From positions 744,001 through 808,000 of the forward strand of contig CAJQUW010001866.1 of assembly GCA_907163375.1 (NCBI GenBank): a DNA stretch of 64,000 bases, read 5' to 3'. The stretch comes from Prostheceraeus crozeri (lineage: Eukaryota; Platyhelminthes; Polycladida; Euryleptidae). The position numbers were made by a program, and so were the translations under genes. The notes beneath the pieces were generated by a model that saw only the letters and a program-made list of their open reading frames with translations, ran no database searches and had not been told where the DNA came from. This document shows positions 44,237 to 55,971 of this stretch, one piece after another; position 1 is the first letter of the stretch; each line of letters starts with the position of its first letter.

Positions 44237-46083
44237 TTAAGAAAGGTTGAATACAGGACAATTAGCGAAGGCATGCCTATGTTCTCTCTGCCGATTATTT
44301 ACCTTTATTGTTTGTCTACTTTTGCGGAAATGAGAAAAAATATTGAAGAAGTTTGAAAAAGAACTATTACATTAAACTTACATGAACATAACTTGCACAT
44401 TCGTGCTCTTCACATCGCAAGGATTCTGAAGAAACCAAACATGAACCCTTTTGATGAAAAAGTGAAAAAAGAGCTATGATTTTGTGAAAACTTCACGATA
44501 TCACTCATTTTTTATTGGTTCACCGATTTTGATGACCAGTATGTCAAAAGAGATGTCAGAAAGTGATCGTTCTCCCCGTGTTTGATTCCTCATCATACTC
44601 ACATTTTTTCATTTTGAAAAATAGTGATTTGTACATTGAGTGATTTTCATATTTTGAGCACTGCTCACCAAATACAATAATCGATACGAGTCTGTCATGA
44701 CCCATTTTAAAGCTGAGAATGCAAGCTCTCGAATAATGCATGGTACGTTGTTGTGCGATGCGACTGGAAGGCATGAGAATCGACTGAACTTCAAGGAAAT
44801 AGGTGGTCCGTTTTTTATAATCAGCTCTGTAGTTATTGGCTTAATTCATTTGGTTTTTCCTTGAAGCAAATGTCTACCATGATGTCGAGCGATCCTATGA
44901 TGTGCATAATTCTGTAATGAGTGCACTACATTATATATATCAAGGAGTCTATGACTCACCCATTGAAATATTCTTGTCACTAACAGCTCACTATTTAACA
45001 CTGTTTCGGTGAGGTCGCCCCGAATAGCTGCAAATTCATAGCCAATGGGATGTGCACAGCTCGACCTCGAATTGGGGCTGCTTTTTCATTTGAGCAACTT
45101 CACACTTGAATGAAAGTCCCGAGTGCTAATCATTTGTCATCAACAGGTTAGATGCCCACAAAGAGTTCTCATTGCATCATCAATGTAGGTGGCAGAAGAA
45201 TATGAAGGAGAAATTTAGCAGCGAAGAAAGAACACGTAACCTTTCCAAGAGCAGCTCACTCGTCAATCTGCGGAAGCACAGTAGACGCAATTGACTTTGC
45301 TGCAGTTATTTTCGTTTTTAACCTCATGGGGGAGTGATACTTCAATGATTCAATCACTCTCAGATAATCTGCGCAACACTAGCTCATACCACAGAATTGG
45401 ATTGTTTAACAGTATCACTTTACTAGAGGTACCGGTACTAAACGATGGCACACAGGAACTTACTAAGTGGGCAAAAAGAAATTTTCAATACCTTACTGGG
45501 GTAGCAAAAATAATCAAGCGTCGCTTGCGGATTGCTGAAAATTTCTTCAAAATGCTCCGATCGCCACGATTCCTTCAGATTTGAAGAATTCAAGTCATTG
45601 CGCAAAAGGTTTCTCGATAATGTTGATCCTTCCGATCATTATAAAAAAAGTTGAAGAGCGCACGAAAACGTTCAGAAACTTCTTTGTAGAACTTGACATA
45701 GTCTGTGTCTCCTTGCTGTGTGATCCGGTTGATAACAGTCACTGAAACTTCGCACAATTTAGCGTGTTTAATGTTGAAATGGTTGCTCAATGTTCGATTT
45801 TTGTGGTATCATGTCAGCAGATTGCGCCATTTCATAAGCATTACATGTTCTAGTGCTTCCTTTCTAGTCAAATAGAAGAAGAGACGACCTGTCTAATTCT
45901 GTGGCTCATACTCGCTCAAATGGTGGCATCCGGTTTTACCATATAAATATAACTCTCTATAATAATACAGGCATAGACGTTCAAAATAGACGTTCTTCTT
46001 AAGATCCAGGAGCATTGTAGATCGGTGCCTTATTGATTGGCTGAAGTTTTCGCTAACTTAAACAATGCGAAAATCGGATTTCT
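44237..46083. other. Decayed stretch, probably P-type element remains
   Basis: No frame was firmly identified. Fragments such as YHDVERSYDVHNSVMSALH near 44885 and KEFSLHHQCRWQKNMKEK near 45160 are on the same strand as the THAP transposase and could be its remains. This is a guess from position. Confidence 0.3.
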
Positions 46084-46380
46084 ATGGCTTTTATCAACCA
46101 GACCATCTCGTTACTACAAGCACGAATTCTAGATCTTCACTTTTTTCGAGAATTTCAATCACTTGAGCAGCATCCTATTGAATTTGATGGAAAAATGGCC
46201 TTGGTGAACGTAATACTAGGAGAAAGAGTAGAAAGCAATATAAAACTAAAGAAATTGCTTTCGAATTCCGCATCCCATTCCATTATGTCTGTCGGGAAAG
46301 AAAGTGTTGATTCTGATGCACTCAGATGCACCAAATCTATGATAGGCTACGGGCTTTTTATCACTTAGTTACATGTATTT
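46084..46380 (+). repeat. Unnamed repeat copy A, left segment
   Basis: Similar, in reverse complement, to about 63490-63650. The best match is from GCACTCAGATGCACCAA to the TTTTTATCACTTAGTTA word near 46370. It contains a 94-codon open frame (SHSIMSVGKESVDSDALRCT, ending YGLFIT). The other copy also reads GFFIT at the same place, so a protein may once have ended here. It continues at 47456 after the hAT-like insertion. Confidence 0.6.
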
Positions 46381-47455
46381 AGTGATGCAAATGGAAAATT
46401 TTCCAGAAAATTTTCCAATTTTTTCAAAATTTTCCATTGGAAATTTTTGAAATTTATTTTTCGGTGATTGACGTTTTTGTTTTTGTTTTGGAGACTCATT
46501 ATAGTCGTTTGAAAAGACTATGTAATATTCAAAGACCGAAAACTTCTCTATCATTCCTGTATGTTAACTTATGGAATCAACTGCACCTTTTCCATGTCTA
46601 GTCAGATCTTTCCAAATGAATTTCATACATAGATGGATTTCAGATTTCTCTAGCTGAATTTCAGATATCTGTGGGAAACTCAACTTTGAAAAGATCTTTA
46701 ATTCAACTGGAGATCTTCATGTGGATCATATCTGAAATTCATTTGAGCAGATCTGAAATCGATTTGGAACTATCTGAACCATCTGAACTAGAAATGGAAG
46801 ATGTGTATCCTCAACGAAAATATCGGACAGAAGCTAGAAGCTATCATAGATATTCTTCTACTCATCACAGATATCTTTAGTTTCCAAACATCTCACGAGT
46901 TTTACAGTCTTTATATCTTCTAACAAGGTCGCTCATGTATATAATGCTGCGTGGACTGTGTGCTATATGTACTTCACATGTTCATCAACACATGGAGAAT
47001 TTGCATCACTATGAGGAACACTTTAGATCAAGCTGACAAGCAAGCTCCAAAATAAAGTACATTATTCTTGTTCCAGATCTTTCACATTGCATAAAATTAT
47101 ACCCCTATTGTAAAGCAAGATTCACGTGATCCCAAACGGTGTCTGTGTGATAATTGAAAATGCCAACAAATCAGCACAAGTCACTGGTGGCAAAGGAAAG
47201 TTCAAAAGTCCGCGGACGGAATTGGTATTGCTACGATCGCTTTAATCGAAATAATGATGAAATCAAGAATTTAGACCCATTCTGTTGGTCCGTAGCTGCC
47301 TCGGCAGTGGAAGCGCTAAAATTATACGACCCATCAAAAAAATCAAAACTTTCAAAATTTTCCAAAATTTCCCATAATTTTCCAATATTTCCAAAATTTT
47401 CCATAATTTTCCACGGAAAATTTTGATTCAAAATTTTCCGGATAATTCATCACTA
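46381..47455. mobile_element. hAT-like element with GGAAAATTTTCC subterminal repeats
   Basis: The left end TAGTGATGCAAATGGAAAAT faces the right end ATTCATCACTA (reverse complement TAGTGATGAAT). GTATTTA is duplicated on both sides, overlapping the left end, so the exact border is off by a few bases. Palindromic GAAAATTTTC words fill both ends. The other copy of the host repeat (63.3-63.5 kb) lacks this segment, proving an insertion. A plus frame at 47154-47426 is not recognised. Inside, 46596-46765 has its own inverted TCAGATCT...AAATGAATTTCA arms. Confidence 0.75.
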
Positions 47456-47957
47456 GTATTTAAGACAAGCGCGCAATGTCCAAATATGTTAGTGATGAAG
47501 ATTTTGATCAAATTTTAAAATTCCGAAAATTGCACATTTTAGCACAATTCATTGCTTTTATACACAATTTATAACTAATACATGAATATAATACACATTA
47601 TCTGAATATATGCATTAATGCAAATATACATTTCACAATTATATATATATACAACATTTACACTTTGAGTACAAGTCTATTCGAGAAGACATCTGCATTT
47701 ATAATTAGGAATCATATGGTTATCCAAAAGAATCGCATTACCGATACATGGAAAATTTGATGGAATGTTGCAGTAAAATCGAGTCCAATGGAATAATTTC
47801 AGAATGTATAGGCTAATGATAAACAATTGACATATTCACACTATTTTTTTCAAAAATTGAGATTTTAGCCAACCATGAATAAAAATAGACTTGCCCATGG
47901 CCAACTTAGCACATTCTCTCTCATCTATATCAGCATTCAGTTGTGGCAAGCAATTCT
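47456..47957 (+). repeat. Unnamed repeat copy A, right segment
   Basis: Reverse complement of 62005-62255, 62612-62639 and 63321-63500 with the two insertions of copy B removed. Shared blocks include AAGACAAGCGCGCAATGTCC, ATATGTTAGTGATGA and CCATGGCCAACTTA. Homology stops near CAAGCAATTC. It is AT-rich and noncoding, with a TATATATATA stretch. Confidence 0.8.
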
Positions 47958-48189
47958 TCCGGAGATTTTTTCCTGATGAAAGGTGCCGCTGGTGCTAATA
48001 TCTATGCTGGCCGACCCCACTCATTCCCTCTCTCTCAACACCAAAGACAATGGAGAATAGACATTATCTTTGCTCAACTCGGCTTGAGATGGCTAGATGA
48101 TCGAATTTCATGTTCATCCTATCCATTTCAATGAACACTTCTTTCAACCAGGTTGCAATATATGGTGCTGTTCCTACCTCTATACTATG

Positions 48190-49140
48190 ACTAAATTCAA
48201 TCTGGAGATCTCGATCTCGACCAATTTTTAGGCGTTCGAGATCTCGAAATTACACTGCCGAGATCTCGACTTTTTGCGATTAGATTATTGATACTAACAT
48301 GAAAATTAATGTTGCAATGGCATTGTTTGCTGTAACGTTTGGTCAATTGTTGACGCCAAATGTACTAATATTACCATAATCACTTATTGAATGCCACTTA
48401 AAAGGTCAGTTCAAAGTAAAAGGATTACCAATGCAACTTATTATATTATTCTAAGTCTGCATCAGAATTTTTTCTGATTTCTTTTTCTATCTTCAGGGAA
48501 CTTAGTATTAAAGTTTTTGACACTAATTTACATTTCATGAAGATAACTTCGTGAAGAAGTCAGAAATTAATTGGATTCTTGGTTATAAAAGTAAAACAAG
48601 CTAACTTGGCATTCCATTACTTGTGGATTACTTTTAATAAGTCATGGTACATTTTTACAATAATTTGAAAGTTAATGAATGATATGTTCTTGAAGATGCA
48701 CAATGTTGGATGACAATGCCTTTGAATTGTCTTTTAAATGACTGGTAACTGTGGTTACCAAACACCATGAATATTAAGTGTGTATCAACTATTCCGATTG
48801 GATAAATATGGCAACTTTGACGCTGCGTTTGAATAATTACAATTTCTTTCCATAAGAAGGCTTGCTGTTCTTACATGTTATTCTAACAGCCATTGTAATC
48901 ATTTTCAGATATGAAATTATTTTTACATGTGATTTTTTGAGAGTTTGTATTTTCAAAGACGTAAAAATGACCGTCGATGAACAGTGAAAAGCCACGCATT
49001 TGCCATATCATATCTCTCAAGAAATTTTCTTATTTTGTTTACTGATTTTGCCGAGTCCTTTATCAAATGAGAGTATGCATCTAATTAAAGCAATTGACTA
49101 TTAAATAACATATGTATAGGCAAGTGAGTGCCAAAATGCA
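48190..49140. repeat. Diverged dispersed repeat, copy 1
   Basis: It begins with palindromic GAGATCTCGATCTCG words and aligns along its length to 59195-60075 in the same orientation. Landmarks are TTGTTGACGCCAAATG / CTGTCGACACCAAATG, GAAGTCAGAAATTAATT / GAAGACAGAAATTAATT and AAGCCACGCATTTGCCA / ATGCCACGCGTTTGCCA. The match is roughly 70 percent. No ORF. A third partial copy may lie at 50690-50790. Possibly an old non-autonomous hAT-like element. Confidence 0.7.
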
Positions 49141-51656
49141 CACCGTAGGGAGGGCGGGCAGCATTGAATATGATTTTAAAAATTTTCCCAACAGTTTGAA
49201 TATACTAAATCAGATGAGCCAAAATCAAACTCGAATGGAAAGTTGAGGGCATGCTAATCTGAGTTGTTGGAGGTTTCTGTAAAATTTGATCTTTCTACCA
49301 AAGTGGTTCATGTGTGGGTCACATCCCGGTGAAAAATTCCGCGTGGATTCGACTTCGGAATTGCTATATAGATTATACGTATTAGTTTGACCCGCCTCTC
49401 CACGTGGATTCGACGTGGATTTATACCCATGAAATCGACATCGAAGCTGGTATCCACGTGGAAACTGTACCTATATCATCCACGTGGAAACATAACGAAT
49501 TTGCGTAAAAACAAAATAATTTTGTCGATTGCTTCAAGAATTCATGGCTTCCACAAAGAGAATGCTCGAAGCAAGTCGGCAAAACTCTCTTTCTACTAAA
49601 ACTAAAAATTGTATTGGCCAAAAATTATTTAAGGGGACACGTGAAACAAATTCACAATGAAGCCATCACACCTGCATATAGCCATAAGGTGGTGATGCGT
49701 GGACACAGTTTGATATTTTTTCTTTGAGAGCTATGCGCAATGAACCAGTTATTAGAAATGAAATTAAACTTTGCTTAAAAATTATCCAAAAATAATTATT
49801 GACATGTACTCTTATTAGATGACACGAATTTTGACATATTTTTATAAGCTTAGTTTTCCGTGAAGTAAAATATTTTGCAAATGACTTTCATTACAGTCAA
49901 ACCAAAATTTTGAAAAACAATGGTTTCTGTGCACAATGATTCATGTTTTCCAGGAATAAGTTACTTCGTAGTCATCTTGTTCATATTACATAGTTAATTG
50001 TATGCAACATTCGAGCTTCATGGATTTTGAAGTGTTCGAAATTTGTTTCGAACATGTTTCTCATTTTCATCAAACAGCTATCTATTGCAATTTGCCAATG
50101 CAAATTTGGAACAGATTTGATGACAGTGAACGTGGAAAGATTTGAAATGAAGGCCCTTAATAAACTAAATAAGGGAGCAATTGAATAAATATTGATTCAT
50201 ATGCACAATTTTGGCTATTAAATTATGCTTTTAATTGGCCTTCACGGAATTTACTTTCCCAAATAATTTCAAGAATAGAGTCAAGTGATAAAAAAATATT
50301 CACATACATATGACCGCACGCTGTTTTCTGCCATCAAGTTATGTTTTTGTGCATATTATGTGACCGTATATGCTCCTGTTTTCCAATGTTCTTGAAAATA
50401 AACATTTTATGACTTTTGACTATATTGATATAATAATAATGCACGATAAATTTGACTTTTATGTCCCCACTATTTTAAAATTGATTCAGTATTTTGCGAC
50501 AGAAATGATTGAGATCCATCAGCCATGACAGCGCATAGAACTACAACAGTTTTGATCAACAGCTTTATCATCAAATCAAACTCATCAACTTATTGAAATC
50601 GAGTGAAAAATAAAGGTACTCAAAACTAACTGAAGTTTAGTCAGTGACAGGTGTCATAAAATCGCAATTTTCCAAACATTGAAAATATTTTGAACACTTA
50701 ATATGTTGAACAGTTATTCCAAGTCAATAGATTTATCAGCGTGACGTTTGATTTGAATATTTAATTCTTCCCATAGGCAAGATTATTAAGGCCCGTTCAG
50801 ACAGAGCACGTTTTTGCGACTATTTTCTGTCGAGCTAACTGACTTCCCGAATTCTATCATTAAACTCACTACAAAATCGGAGATGTCGTTCAAACACGAT
50901 GCGGTTTGCCGCAGTTGAAATGGATCTGAACCCATTTCAACTGCGAAGTTTTCATTTTAGAAAATAAAATTTTGCTTCTGATTGTAAAATGATTAATGGC
51001 ATCGCATTCTCCATACAATTTCGATCAATACGAAGTCCATTTCGGTAATGTTGGTCAAGTATTGAGATAACTAGATCAAAGAAATCATTTGATAGCTAAC
51101 CTCATGCTTTAAGTGTGCGGGGCGGCAGTTAACAGACGCTTATTACCAAAGTCATTATTTTATATTGTTCTCGATCTACCCAACCGATTCTACACTGCAA
51201 ATAAATCGCAGTGATGTAATGAATCTGATGAGAGTAAGGACTTCTTAAGTTAACAAATTTTAATTTTTTATTATCAGAGTGTCAAAATTTATGTTCAAAG
51301 TTAACAGAATATCGGTAAGTGATTGGCATTTCAGTTACATGACCTCTTTGTTCTAGACGGCGATCAACTCTAATTATGTGTGTCGTGCCCACGCCGATGA
51401 GACATTCGCAGCTCGTGAAATTGTCAGCGATGAAACTGTTTGATGACCTTAGAAGACCGATCCCTTGCTTTTTTTAATGACGTCTTTGAAATAGGATGAA
51501 ACCATGAAACAAATCAATTGCATAATGCGGTACTTCTATTTTTCCCCCCCACATTTTTCAAGTTTTCCAAAATCATCAAATTTCGCCAAAGTTAGTCACA
51601 TTGGTAGTGATATGGCCCTGAGGCCGAGTCCTCCACGTACCCGGTTCCATAATATA
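49141..51656. other. Gene-free stretch with CCACGTGG cluster
   Basis: No gene seen. Around 49400-49490 CCACGTGGA occurs three times beside GACGTGGATT, giving perfect CACGTG E-box palindromes in a degenerate repeat. Near 50690-50790 (GTTGAACAGTTATTCCAAGT) lies a possible third copy of the dispersed repeat. AAGGCCCGTTCAGACAG at about 50793 looks like a MITE end, but the partner was not found. Confidence 0.5.
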
Positions 51657-51904
51657 AAGTGTTCAAAAGAAAAGATTCTTCGAGTACTTCCAAGCGATTA
51701 TTATTGCGTGTGTGACGGTTCGCCCCAAAGGCTTAATCATGCACGAATGAAGATGTACAGCGCAACATTCACATCATACGACCGAAGAAAATCGATAAAG
51801 AAAATTATCACGTAAGCACATGTTAAGGTTAAAAAATTCTACTGATAACAAAGATCAAAAGTACCATGAAAATTAAGAAAATCTTGAGGCGGATGTGCAA
51901 AAGT

Positions 51905-52300
51905 TCATATGGTTGAGAAAGATTCTTGTCTGTTCATAGATTGGTTACCAGCATCCTTGATGCATCTGCTTTCCAAGCTCCTTCTCTTCACATAACCTTT
52001 CAGATTTCGGTGCACGATCTCCCATTCAATATTCATTGAATGTCCTTTATGGTCAGAAACAAAGTGTTCCTTCACTGCAGAGGGATTACTCGACATTACG
52101 TGTTCCTTTATGCGCGTCCCTACCAATCTTGATGTCTCACCGATATAGTATTTCGAGCACAACTTACAGGCTATCTTGTATATCAGGTTTTTCTCAAAAC
52201 AGGAATCTTTCTCTTTTTTAGAAAAGTTACATGCACAGCAATCGGCACAGCATTGAGGCCTTTCCTTAGGGGGGGGGGGTGGAATCTCCGTTTTAAGCTG
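51905..52300 (-). CDS. Penelope-like GIY-YIG endonuclease part, copy 3 arm 1
   Basis: After PPPPPKERPQCCADCCACNF come the nuclease motifs LIYKIACKLCSKYYIGETSR, TRIKEHVMSSNPSAVKEHF and WEIVHRNLKGYVKRRSLESR. The CCADCCACNF cluster resembles the zinc module placed before GIY-YIG in this class. It is read in a different frame from the RT upstream; the change lies at the G run near 52270, where slippage is easy. It ends with a stop at 51905. Confidence 0.85.
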   Translation of the reverse strand, partial: QLKTEIPPPPPKERPQCCADCCACNFSKKEKDSCFEKNLIYKIACKLCSKYYIGETSRLVGTRIKEHVMSSNPSAVKEHFVSDHKGHSMNIEWEIVHRNLKGYVKRRSLESRCIKDAGNQSMNRQESFSTI

Positions 52301-53226
52301 CTTCCAGGGTCGTACCAAATGTTCATCAGGTCATGTACACCTGTTCTTTTCATCAAGCTGGATATCTTCCGTTTCAGGACTTCATCAATGAAGGGGATTT
52401 TCATGAAGATTTTCTTTTCTTTATCCTTCTTCGATTTAGGCTTGTCTCTAGATCTTAGCTTTCTGTATGTCTTTTTGATAAATGGCAATGGATATCCATT
52501 TCTCACGAATTTGTTAAAAATCAAATCGATGGAATAATGACGGTTTGCTTCGGTTGTGGACCGTCTCTCCCCTCGAATTAGTTCCCCAATCAATGTTCCA
52601 CGTTTTTGAGGAATAGGTCCTCCCGCATTCCAAGAGAAAATGCAGCCACTGTTTATCTCCTTCGTGTAAAGTCCCGAGGAGAACGTATTGTCAAAACTTT
52701 GCTGTATTTCACAGTCGAGAAAGGGAAGATAGCCGCTGGTTCTCGGTTGGTCTATGGTAAATTGTATGGCTTTGGAGACGGAGTTGCACGTGCTCAACAT
52801 TTCCGTAGAGGAGATCTCTGCTGGCCAAACAATCCAAACGTCATCAATATACCGTTTCCATATAGTGTCAGGGGGTAATTGACTCAAAATACTTCTTTCC
52901 ACAAAATCCATGTAAATTATAGCCAATTGAGGGGCTATGGAATTTCCCATCGAGAGGCCATCATTTTGCTTATAGGTAGTACCATTCATAAGAACGAAAT
53001 CATTTTCCAAAGCCATTGAAACTAACGTCATGACATGATCGATGTCCATAGTATTCAAAATCTCATTTCTGCGTGAATGTCGCGAAACGAATTGTCTCAA
53101 TACTGTGAAGATACCAGGTTCTCCGTTCGCATCTGTCCTAGGCACACTACCGTAGAGATTGACAGCATCCAGAGATGCTTGACTCAACGTTTTCGTGTAG
53201 GATCTGGCTTCAAGGATGCCAACCAT
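52270..53226 (-). pseudogene. Penelope-like reverse transcriptase part, copy 3
   Basis: The frame starts abruptly in the RT palm (QASLDAVNLYGSVPRTDANG) and continues TYKQNDGLSMGNSIAPQLAI, then WKRYIDDVWIVWPA with the catalytic DD, then LPFLDCEIQQ. The RT fingers and everything upstream are missing, as is usual for 5'-truncated insertions. It reads open up to the G run before the nuclease. Confidence 0.85.
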
Positions 53227-53229
53227 TGG

Positions 53230-53603
53230 ACCCCCCCCCTAAGGAAAGGCCTCAATGCTGTGCCGATTGCTGTGCATGTAACTTTTCTAAAAAAGAGAAA
53301 GATTCCTGTTTTGAGAAAAACCTGATATACAAGATAGCCTGTAAGTTGTGCTCGAAATACTATATCGGTGAGACATCAAGATTGGTAGGGACGCGCATAA
53401 AGGAACACGTAATGTCGAGTAATCCCTCTGCAGTGAAGGAACACTTTGTTTCTGACCATAAAGGACATTCAATGAATATTGAATGGGAGATCGTGCACCG
53501 AAATCTGAAAGGTTATGTGAAGAGAAGGAGCTTGGAAAGCAGATGCATCAAGGATGCTGGTAACCAATCTATGAACAGACAAGAATCTTTCTCAACCATA
53601 TGA
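53230..53603 (+). CDS. Penelope-like GIY-YIG endonuclease part, copy 3 arm 2 (inverted)
   Basis: The same nuclease sequence as at 51905-52290 but on the plus strand (KERPQCCADCCACNF, YYIGETSRLVGTRIKEH), with an identical predicted protein. It is not preceded by an RT on this strand. It continues into the same 250-bp downstream sequence as the other arm. Confidence 0.85.
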
Positions 53604-53853
53604 ACTTTTGCACATCCGCCTCAAGATTTTCTTAATTTTCATGGTACTTTTGATCTTTGTTATCAGTAGAATTTTTTAACCTTAACATGTGCTTACGTGA
53701 TAATTTTCTTTATCGATTTTCTTCGGTCGTATGATGTGAATGTTGCGCTGTACATCTTCATTCGTGCATGATTAAGCCTTTGGGGCGAACCGTCGCACAC
53801 GCAATAATAATCGCTTGGAAGTACTCGAAGAATCTTTTCTTTTGAATACTTTA

Positions 53854-55649
53854 CATGTAAAGTCACATTGGGTTTAGAGTGGACTTGATATTTCACTGAG
53901 TGACACTACAACACGACTGAAAAGTCTTACTTGAACTCTGGGATGAATGATTGGTACCTCTTGGATACTCAGCTAGAATACAAGGTACAGTTGTGATCAT
54001 GAACTTCGTGAGATTGTTGTCTACAGTCAAATGACGAGCAAGAAAATCATAAAATCTTGATTTCGGGATCCCGGGATTGAGTAGAATCGTAGACATCCTC
54101 TTATAAAGCACAGATGCATGTAAATAGCATGGGATCTCGGCAAGGACTGCAATCCCGGGATTCCTTGGGTTTGCGCAAACCCCGAAATCCCATCATTGAT
54201 TGATTAATTTGTTCTTATCTTCGTAGTAGCTTATAGATGCTTTACTGCTTCGTTAGTGGAAACCGAAAAGACTTTCGATTACTTTTCGATGTCTTTCTTT
54301 GAATTACTAATTCAACAATATTGTAGCCCATATATTACAGTTGTGTCAGCATACTTGTATGTGTGACTATATATTTACGTACTTTATGTTTATCTAATCA
54401 TATGTACGTGAGATTCCACAGTCTCGGAAAATCTCAATCACATGATTCCGGGATTAAGTTGAGCAGCAAATGTGCTATGACAAATCACATGTGTACGTTA
54501 ACAATATGGGATACCGAGATGTGAGAATAGCCATAAGTTGGAATTGCCGCAAGTCGGTTTACTTACAATATCGCAATCGACTTAAAATTTATTCCGCTTT
54601 AAGCACTAATGGATAACGATTTACAAAGTTAATTATATAGCTACTAATAGAGTTACAGAAAACAGTTACGAATTCCTGATTAGGCACTTTCAATCTACAG
54701 TTTCCAGAGATTTGGGATTGGTATAGGTTGAAGATCCGGGATTACAGCCTGCCTAAAACTCCCGGCTTTTCTCGATCCCGGGATTCGGTATCACAAGCTC
54801 TGACCCAAGATCGATATTGACAAAATACAAGTATACCATTTGTAGCTAAAAAAAATGGCAATCAAGATAATCATGATTCACGACTATCAATGCATTGCAC
54901 TAGCACATTGAGATATTCCAAAATCCCAAGCTCGGGATTGCGCGATTGAAGAACCTTTTACATGTCTTTTTACTGCATAAGCTAAACTAATGCTGTGAAT
55001 AACAACTATGGTCAAATAGAATTATTCTTCCTGAACAAATTAATCCCGGGATTGAGTTAAACAGAATAATAATGTAAATATATACTGCAGTCTGGTGAGC
55101 AATTTGCCTCTTAAAGATCTCAATCTCGAGGATTAGTTCGATTCCTTATTCCGGTATTATGTAGGCCTACTTCGCCAGCAATGTTCATCTTCAAATTGGT
55201 CATGCTCTAATATATTGTTTGCTTTTGGAAATGAAAAGCTCAAATTTAAGTCTCTACCTAATTCAAAAGTCTCATTAATGGATTATTGAAAACGTAACGT
55301 TGACGATTACATTGAAATGTGAAGAGCCTATAACCATCGTGGGTGGATTTCTGGTAACTTCACCTTCGGCAATCTGTCTTTCTTCAGACAAAATACAGCT
55401 ATATTGTTAATCTCTCAATGCCGGGATTTTGAACCTCCAATCCCGGGATTCCGGGGATTGGCATGAAGTCACTATTGCTTTGGAATCATCATGAAAAAGT
55501 GACAGGTCAGTTTATGAACTTTTACAATATGAAGTGAGCACAAGTGACGACTTATCATTTCATTAAATCAAAATTCTTGTTAGGCAGCCCTACAGAACGT
55601 CGTTGAATGATGTCGATATCAATTTATCTCAAAATGGACCTAGCACACG
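53854..55649. repeat. Field of AATCCCGGGATT palindromes
   Basis: The 12-bp palindrome or close variants recur at about 54065, 54151, 54440, 54735, 54776, 54935, 55042, 55425 and 55437, between ordinary AT-rich sequence. Such self-complementary words are typical of the subterminal parts of some hAT elements. No ends or transposase were found. No genes were seen. Confidence 0.6.
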
Positions 55650-55971
55650 CAGATATGCCAACTCCCACGCATTGGGCGTGAGTCTCACGCATTCAGGCCT
55701 CTTCTCACGTTGGAGGCAAAATTTCTCACGCCTGTTGTATTTATCTCACGCATTCGTATTATTGATGTAATTCTTAACGCCATTTTTTGATAGAACTGCA
55801 CTTTCGTGTAAAATTTATGCAGTTAAGCGAACTGACATGCTAACAGGCCTAGATATCTACTTCTTTGAGATGCAGAAAAAATGCGAATACTCGTGTTAGA
55901 CGTCTCAAGATGCAGTATATTTATCTAATACAATAATCTCACGCATTCCACTCAGCAAATATTGGCAACCA
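55650..55971. mobile_element. Short non-autonomous hAT element (322 bp)
   Basis: The left end CAGATATGCCAACTCCCACG and the right end (reverse complement TGGTTGCCAATATTTG) are flanked by AGCACACG and TGCACACG, a 7-of-8 target duplication. Subterminal TCTCACGCATTC words appear in both arms. No coding. Confidence 0.78.

Larger units (their letters stand above)
51657..53853 (-). mobile_element. Penelope-like retroelement, copy 3, with inverted duplicated 3' end
   Basis: A 5'-truncated minus-strand RT joined to a GIY-YIG region (to 51905) is preceded, head to head, by a second plus-strand copy of the same 3' part (53230-53853). The two arms, about 620 bp each, look identical over every stretch I compared. 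The junction lies at a C run (53231-53239) that matches a G run at 52269-52279. It is a different lineage from copies 1 and 2. The identical arms point to a recent event. Confidence 0.88.

Noticed and set aside
53693-53896. 67-codon minus frame shared by both arms of the third Penelope-like element
   Set aside because: It lies in the 3' flank of the element and lacks any domain; duplication alone explains its presence twice.
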